Shown here: positions 42,607 to 47,312 of the stretch, piece by piece
Position numbering within the stretch: the first letter of the stretch is position 1
How the letters are laid out: each line of letters opens with the position of its first letter
From: Thiohalocapsa sp.
GTDB lineage: Bacteria > Pseudomonadota > Gammaproteobacteria > Chromatiales > Chromatiaceae
Length of the DNA stretch: 47,312 bases
Assembly (NCBI GenBank): GCA_021736785.1
Contig: JAIPFF010000044.1
Coordinates: forward strand, 1 to 47,312
Direction of reading: 5' to 3'
Notes under the pieces: model-generated
Databases searched by the model: none
Told to the model about the DNA's origin: nothing
The model's input: only the letters and a program-made list of their open reading frames with translations
Position numbers and translations under genes: made by a program

Positions 42607-43044
42607 ATGCCCTCGAACAACGAGACCTTCTTCGACTTGAGCAGCTTTGCCGTCGTCGGCCAGTCGCCGGCCAAGCCCTTCCCGATCCTGAGTTACCGCG
42701 GACTCAAGAAACTGGGCAAGACCGTCTTTCCGGTCAATCCCAACGTCGCCGAAATCGACGGCGACAAGGCCTACCCGGACTTGGCCTCGCTGCCGCAGGC
42801 CGTCGAGGGCGTCATCATCGAGGTCCCGAAACAAGAGACCCGGGACTGGGTCGAGCAGGCGGCCGCCGCCGGCATCCGGGACGTCTGGATCCACATGGCG
42901 CACGATACGCCCGAGGCCATCGCCGCCGCCAAAGAAAAAGGCATCAACCTCCGCACCGGCACCTGCGCGGTGATGTACCTGAAGCCCGGCCTCTCGTATC
43001 ACAGCATCCATAAAATGGTTATGAAGGCGCTCGGCAAATACTAG
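42607..43044 (+). CDS. CoA-binding (Rossmann) domain protein
   Basis: 145-residue cytoplasmic protein of the YccU/CoA-binding type: FDLSSFAVVGQSPAKPFPILSYRGLKKLGKTVFPVNPNV, then GVIIEVPKQETRDWVEQAAAAGIRDVWIHMAHDTPEAIAAAKEKGIN and LRTGTCAVMYL (the Cys after GT is conserved in this family). Function in the cell is unclear. 107 bp after the activator gene, with the ATG at 42607. Confidence 0.85.
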   Translation: MPSNNETFFDLSSFAVVGQSPAKPFPILSYRGLKKLGKTVFPVNPNVAEIDGDKAYPDLASLPQAVEGVIIEVPKQETRDWVEQAAAAGIRDVWIHMAHDTPEAIAAAKEKGINLRTGTCAVMYLKPGLSYHSIHKMVMKALGKY

Positions 43045-43170
43045 GGGAGCCGCAGATTGGTCGGCCACCGTGGCCTAGATCGCGACACAGCCTCCGCCGC
43101 GCCAACGCCCTGTGTCACGATACCGGCGCCGCCGTCGATCATCTGCTGCGAGAGCCCGGCGGCAAGCCGA

Positions 43171-44592
43171 TCAGCCCTTGATGCAAACCAAGGGCTCCAG
43201 CCGCGCGACGCGCCGGGCCAGGCCGGCGTGCTCGGCGGCGAGCACCACCTCGCTCACGTCCTTGTAGGCACCGGGCGCCTCTTCGGCAAGGCCGCGGGCG
43301 GACGGGCTGCGAACGGCGATGCCGCGGGCGGCGAGCTCGTTCTGCACGGCCCGGCCGTGCCAGCGCTTGGTGGCGGCGTGGCGGCTCATCGCCCGGCCCG
43401 CCCCGTGACAGGCGGAGCCGAAGGCAAGCCCCATACTCTGTTCCGTCCCGACCAGAATGTAGGACGCGGTACCCATGGTGCCGCCGATCAGCACGGGCTG
43501 GCCGACGGCCCGCAGGTCCTCCGGCAGATCCGGATGGCCGGGGCCGAAGGCGCGTGTGGCACCCTTTCGATGGACATAGAGCCGGCGCTTTTCGCCGTCG
43601 ACCACATGCTCCTCGAGCTTGCAAGTGTTGTGCGAGACGTCATAGAGCAGTGCCAAATCGGCCCCGAAGAAGTCCTCGAAGACCCGGCGTGTCAGATGCG
43701 TGATGATCTGCCGGTTGGCCAGCGCGCAATTGATGGCGGCGCGCATGGCGCCAAGGTAAGCCTGCCCCAGATCCGATTGGAGCGGTGCGCAGGCGAGCTC
43801 GCGCTCCGGCAGCCGGATGCCGAAGCCCGGCGCCGCAACGGCCATCTGCTTCAGGTACTCGGTGCCGATCTGATGGCCGAGCCCGCGGGAGCCGCAGTGG
43901 ATGCTGACCATGGCGTCGCCGATAGCGATGCCGAGCGCGGCGGCGGCATCGGCGTCGTACGCATCTGTGACGGCTTGGACTTCGAGATAATGATTGCCGG
44001 AGCCGAGCGTGCCCATTTCCCCGCGCTGGCGCTTCTTGGCGAAGTCCGAGACGCGCTTCGCGTCGGCGCCCGCCATGCGGCCGTGCTCCTCGATCCGACT
44101 CAGGTCTTCCGGGCGGCCGTAGCCTTCGCCGACGGCCCAGGCCGCGCCGCCGGCCAGCATCGCATCCATGCGCCGATGGTCGATCATGATGGAGCCGGTA
44201 CTGCCGACGCCGACCGGCACGGTCGAATAGAGCGCCTCCGCAAGCTCGTCCCGCACCGCGCTGATCGCTTCGCGATCAAGTCCGGTGTGCAGTGTGCGCA
44301 CGCCGCAGGCGATATCGAAGCCCACACCGCCGCCGGAGACGACGCCCCCCTGGTCCGCGTCGAATGCAGCGACGCCGCCGATCGGGAATCCGTAACCCCA
44401 GTGTGCATCCGGCATGGCATAAGAGCCGCCGACGATGCCCGGTAGCCCGGCGACATTGACGGCCTGCTCCACCACCTTGTCGTCCATGTCGCGGATCAGC
44501 GCTTCGCTGGCGAAGATCACCACCGGTACCCGCATCGCACCGGTCGGCTCGATGCGCCATTCGGTATCGCCGTGCCGAACGAGGCCTTTCAT
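43171..44592 (-). CDS. rtcB: RNA-splicing ligase RtcB
   Basis: 473 residues. Joins 2',3'-cyclic phosphate (or 3'-phosphate) to 5'-OH RNA ends with GTP and Mn2+. Signatures are AMPDAHWGYGFPIGGVAAFD, GGGVGFDIACGVR (metal Cys), SIHCGSRGLGHQIG, HNTCKLEEH, GTMGTASYIL and ACHGAGRAMSR (guanylylated His in CHGAGR). It directly follows archease. Confidence 0.95.
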   Translation of the reverse strand: MKGLVRHGDTEWRIEPTGAMRVPVVIFASEALIRDMDDKVVEQAVNVAGLPGIVGGSYAMPDAHWGYGFPIGGVAAFDADQGGVVSGGGVGFDIACGVRTLHTGLDREAISAVRDELAEALYSTVPVGVGSTGSIMIDHRRMDAMLAGGAAWAVGEGYGRPEDLSRIEEHGRMAGADAKRVSDFAKKRQRGEMGTLGSGNHYLEVQAVTDAYDADAAAALGIAIGDAMVSIHCGSRGLGHQIGTEYLKQMAVAAPGFGIRLPERELACAPLQSDLGQAYLGAMRAAINCALANRQIITHLTRRVFEDFFGADLALLYDVSHNTCKLEEHVVDGEKRRLYVHRKGATRAFGPGHPDLPEDLRAVGQPVLIGGTMGTASYILVGTEQSMGLAFGSACHGAGRAMSRHAATKRWHGRAVQNELAARGIAVRSPSARGLAEEAPGAYKDVSEVVLAAEHAGLARRVARLEPLVCIKG

Positions 44593-44616
44593 GGACGTAA
44601 CCTTCCTGACAGGACG

Positions 44617-45081
44617 CTAGACATCCACGACGCAGCGGGCGCACCAAGACCCGTCCGAGCGCCGCGACACGGAAAGGGCGGTGTAGGTGGCCCCCTTGAT
44701 CTCCACCGCCGGGTGATGGCGCGCGGGGTCCACGGTCTCGCCCCAGATCTCCGCGCGCAGCCGGGCGCCGCTGATCCGAACCGCGAAGCGCGAAAACAGC
44801 ATGCGCTCCGTCGCCATCCTGTAGATGAGCGCGTTCAGCCAATCCACGAACAGGAGCTCCGGGTCCGGCTCGTCGCAAGTGACCATATAGCGGCGCTCGG
44901 CCCTGACGGACGCGGGATCGGCGACGATGGCGGTCAACGCCGTGGCCGCCTGCTCGAACGCCTCGGCAAGGCTCGCACCGGCACCTTCGACGCCGATATC
45001 GGCACGGTGCTCGAAATGCCGCCAGGCGGACCGGGGAGCGGCCCCGAGTGCGGGCGTAGGATGCGATAGGCACTGCACCAT
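44617..45081 (-). CDS. Archease, RtcB activator
   Basis: 154 residues from the ATG at 45081, which has GGAG 6 nt upstream. The metal site is in [33 protein letters not shown] (the Asp of HRADIG), then [24 protein letters not shown] and [12 protein letters not shown], and it ends CVVDV with the conserved terminal Asp. Archease speeds RtcB guanylylation and turnover. The 24-bp gap to rtcB indicates one operon. The 245-bp region upstream of it shows no gene and no convincing sigma-54 site. Confidence 0.93.
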   Translation of the reverse strand: MVQCLSHPTPALGAAPRSAWRHFEHRADIGVEGAGASLAEAFEQAATALTAIVADPASVRAERRYMVTCDEPDPELLFVDWLNALIYRMATERMLFSRFAVRISGARLRAEIWGETVDPARHHPAVEIKGATYTALSVSRRSDGSWCARCVVDV

Positions 45082-45326
45082 CGTCGGCTCCATGCAACGG
45101 CCGCGGACACCGCCGTCGTCCGGCCCGCGGCAAGCCAAGCATCCGCCATACGCCATACGCGGACGAGCCTGCTCGAACGGCCGGAATCGGCGACAACGGG
45201 AGCGGCCTCTTCTGATTGCAGTGTAGCCAACGGCGAGGACGGGCATTCACCGAGTCGACGCTCGGGGATTCCCCGCACCGACGGCCCGTGGGGCATGGTG
45301 CCGGGGCGGCTCGGACTCTGCACTGC

Positions 45327-46388
45327 CTAGGACTCCGGTCCTTCGAGGCGCGCAAGGCGCTCGCGCAGTGCCTCGATCTCCCGGCTCTGGCGCTTCACGT
45401 CCTTCAGCAGAGTCGGCAACTGGGCCAGGGCCGCGAGCTCGCGCAGGGTGTCCCTCATTGCCCGCGCGGGCGTGCCGAACACCGTCGCGCCGGCCGGGAC
45501 ATCCTTGGTGACGCCCGACTGGCCGCCGACGCGGGCGCCGGCACCCACGTTGACGTGATCGGAGATGGCCACCTGACCGGCAATCACGGCGCCGGTGCCG
45601 ACGCTGCTGCTGCCGGCCACGCCCGACTGGCTGACCAGGATGACGTGCTCGCCGATATCGGTGTTGTGGGCGACCTGGACCAGGTTATCGATCTTGGTGC
45701 CGCGGCGAATCCGGGTCTCGCCGAGCGTCGCCCGGTCGACACAACAATTGCACCCGATGTCCACGTCGTCTTCGATAACGACGCGCCCGAGCTGCGGGAT
45801 CTTGCGGTGCCCGCTGCCGTCCCAGGCGAAGCCGAAGCCGTCGGAGCCGATGACGCTGCCCGCGTGCACGATGCAGCGCGCGCCGAGCACGCTCTCGCGC
45901 AGGATGCTGACATTGGCCTCGAGCAGGCAGTCCGCCCCCAGCACCACGCCGGGACCGAGATAACAGCCGGGACCGACGACGCAGCGATCGCCGAGCGTGA
46001 CGCCGGCGGAAATCACCGCGCATGCCCCCACCGCCACATCCGCACCCAGGCCAGCGCCATCGTCGACCACCGCCGACGCGTGGATACCCGAGATCCCGGA
46101 GGCCGGCGAAAAATGTGCCGCGACACGGAAGAAGCCCTGTCGCGCGTTCGGCACGCGAATCAGGCAACAGCCCTCCAGCTCCGGAAAGTCTTCCGGCACG
46201 ATCACGGCACCGGCGCGACTGCCGCGCACGGCCTGCGCCTGCTCTGTCCGCTCGGCAAAGCACAGCTGGGTCTCGCCTGCCAGCTCGAGGGTACTGACTC
46301 CGTCGAACTTCAATGAATCGGCGACGGCATGGGATGGCGGAACGGATACCTGCAGCATGCGGCAGATCTCTGCGAGGTCGAAGAGCAT
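45327..46388 (-). CDS. lpxD: UDP-3-O-acylglucosamine N-acyltransferase (LpxD)
   Basis: 353 residues. N-terminal acyl-binding domain (VSTLELAGETQLCFAE) followed by left-handed beta-helix hexapeptides (SAVVDDGAGLGADVAVGACAVISAGVTLG). The catalytic His is in LVQVAHNTDIGEH, with GSDGFGFAWD and RATLGETRIRRGTKIDN. The C-terminus is a coiled coil (REIEALRERLARLEGP). It is not in the usual bamA-lpxD-fabZ-lpxA cluster here and may be a second copy. Divergent from the peroxiredoxin gene over 219 bp. Confidence 0.93.
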   Translation of the reverse strand: MLFDLAEICRMLQVSVPPSHAVADSLKFDGVSTLELAGETQLCFAERTEQAQAVRGSRAGAVIVPEDFPELEGCCLIRVPNARQGFFRVAAHFSPASGISGIHASAVVDDGAGLGADVAVGACAVISAGVTLGDRCVVGPGCYLGPGVVLGADCLLEANVSILRESVLGARCIVHAGSVIGSDGFGFAWDGSGHRKIPQLGRVVIEDDVDIGCNCCVDRATLGETRIRRGTKIDNLVQVAHNTDIGEHVILVSQSGVAGSSSVGTGAVIAGQVAISDHVNVGAGARVGGQSGVTKDVPAGATVFGTPARAMRDTLRELAALAQLPTLLKDVKRQSREIEALRERLARLEGPES

Positions 46389-46607
46389 CGGTCTTGTCCT
46401 TGTCTTTGTGATGTGGGCGCGGCTGCGACTGGCAGCCGGAAAAAGGATCTTGCCCCGATTGAGAAAACGCAATAGCCGGCAGCGATAAACCCAATCCGAT
46501 CAAACGATTTCAGCAAAATATCAGCAATCGCTAATCTACATCCGACCTCGACGGAGGCCCCACACAACCAATCAACAGACAACCAATCAACCAGGGAAAC
46601 GATCCAT

Positions 46608-47261
46608 ATGAACGCAGACAGCAATGCCATGCCCGCCATGCCCCGCCTGAACGAGCCCGCACCGGCCTTCGACGCGCCGACCACGCACGGCCGCAAGACC
46701 TTGGAAGACTATCGCGGCAGCTGGCTGGTCCTGTTCTCGCACCCGGCCGACTTCACGCCGGTCTGCACCACGGAATTCATGGGCTTCGCCAACCGCCACG
46801 CGGATTTCCGCGCCGTCGGCTGCGAGCTGTTGGGCCTGTCCATCGACAGCCACTACAGCCACGTTGCCTGGGTTCGCAACATCAAGGAGAAGTTCGATGT
46901 GGAGATCGGCTTCCCGATCATCGCCGACCTGTCGATGCAGGTGGCCAAGGCCTACGGCATGATCCAACCGGGCGCCAGCGACACCTCCGCGGTGCGGGCG
47001 ACCTTCGTCATCGATCCGGAAGGCGTGCTGCGGGCCATGTTGTACTACCCGATGAGCAACGGCCGCTCCATCGACGAGATTCTGCGTCTCGTGAAGGCCA
47101 TGCAGACATCCGATGCCAATAAGGTGGCAACGCCCGAGAACTGGCAGCCCGGCGACAAGGTCATCGTACCGCCGCCCGGCAGCGTGGAGGAGGCCAATGC
47201 CCGAGCCGCCTCCGGCGAATACGACTGCGTCGACTGGTACTTCTGCAAGAAGTCGCTCTAA
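46608..47261 (+). CDS. 1-Cys peroxiredoxin (Prx6 type)
   Basis: 217 residues. The peroxidatic Cys is in SHPADFTPVCTTEF, followed by LLGLSIDSHYSHVAWVRNIKEKFDVEIGFPIIADLSMQVAKAYGM and the Prx6-type C-terminal extension (ISNGRSIDEILR-like MSNGRSIDEIL, NWQPGDKVIVPP). Reduces H2O2 and organic peroxides. CAGGGAAACG supplies the ribosome binding site. A palindrome at 47283-47312 follows the stop. Confidence 0.93.
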   Translation: MNADSNAMPAMPRLNEPAPAFDAPTTHGRKTLEDYRGSWLVLFSHPADFTPVCTTEFMGFANRHADFRAVGCELLGLSIDSHYSHVAWVRNIKEKFDVEIGFPIIADLSMQVAKAYGMIQPGASDTSAVRATFVIDPEGVLRAMLYYPMSNGRSIDEILRLVKAMQTSDANKVATPENWQPGDKVIVPPPGSVEEANARAASGEYDCVDWYFCKKSL

Positions 47262-47282
47262 CGCCTTGCCCGACACGGAAGC

Positions 47283-47312
47283 GCCGCTGCCGGCCCGCGG
47301 GCCGGCAGCGGC
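47283..47312 (+). terminator. Palindrome at the window edge, probable terminator
   Basis: Positions 47283-47312 form a perfect 30-nt palindrome (arms GCCGCTGCCGGCCCG / CGGGCCGGCAGCGGC), 21 nt after the peroxiredoxin stop. The T-tract, if present, lies beyond the window. Confidence 0.6.

Noticed and set aside
44593-45326. An RtcR/sigma-54 promoter for the archease-rtcB pair, as in E. coli rtcBA
   Set aside because: No TGGCAC-N5-TTGC-like element was seen upstream of 45081, and the rtcR gene is absent from the window.

Overview
The window is about 47 kb of high-GC DNA, dense with genes and without rRNA, IS elements or CRISPR arrays. Gene content points to a Gram-negative, probably gammaproteobacterial, sulfur-oxidising diazotroph: PcnB, LpxD, RtcB/archease and sigma-54 regulators sit with nif genes, sulfide oxidation genes and thiocyanate/cyanate catabolism. 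A lineage near Ectothiorhodospiraceae or Thiohalobacter is an inference, not something the sequence proves.

Layout. (1) 1-2.8 kb: the end of a membrane protein and glycogen phosphorylase. (2) 2.9-9.4 kb: a nifB operon (nifB, 2[4Fe-4S] ferredoxin, an 83-aa unknown, nifO, a flavodiiron protein, two [2Fe-2S] ferredoxins of which the second resembles the Shethna FeSII protective protein, nifQ, draG). A sigma-54 -24/-12 element and a TGT-N10-ACA NifA site precede it. (3) 9.5-14.2 kb: housekeeping genes panD, panC, panB, folK, pcnB and a tRNA-Glu(CUC). (4) 14.3-16.7 kb: a DUF1538 membrane protein coupled to two P-II-like proteins. (5) 17.5-19.8 kb: a sulfur cassette (DsrE-like, TusA-like, SQR-like flavoprotein, DUF1641). 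(6) 19.9-27.5 kb: cobalt-type thiocyanate hydrolase scnBAC, flanked by two paralogous NitT/TauT-type permeases and by an operon of a P15K-like activator, ABC ATPase, Tat-exported binding protein and permease, plus a HupE-type metal permease. (7) 28-32.3 kb: two CynR-like LysR regulators, an alpha/beta-hydrolase-fold protein and a PhzF protein. (8) 33.1-42.5 kb: cyanase (cynS), then a leftward operon of an NrtABD-type importer, a CobW-family GTPase, a WD40 protein and a second HupE, with a divergent PAS-AAA+ sigma-54 activator. (9) 42.6-47.3 kb: CoA-binding protein, RtcB, archease, LpxD and a 1-Cys peroxiredoxin.

How the parts may work together. Thiocyanate would be imported by the first ABC system and hydrolysed by ScnBAC to ammonia and carbonyl sulfide. 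Sulfide derived from COS could enter the SQR/TusA/DsrE cassette. The second importer plus cyanase would supply nitrogen from cyanate or a related anion. Two HupE proteins, the CobW GTPase and the P15K-like protein look like a cobalt supply and insertion system for ScnC.

Two regulatory circuits can be read from the sequence. The first is a 46-bp element present three times: upstream of scnBAC and across the start codons of both cynR-like genes. The second is a perfect sigma-54 promoter in front of the NrtABD-CobW-WD40-HupE operon, with three palindromic ACGAG-NN-CTCGT-type sites 85-140 bp upstream, at the 5' end of the divergent activator gene.
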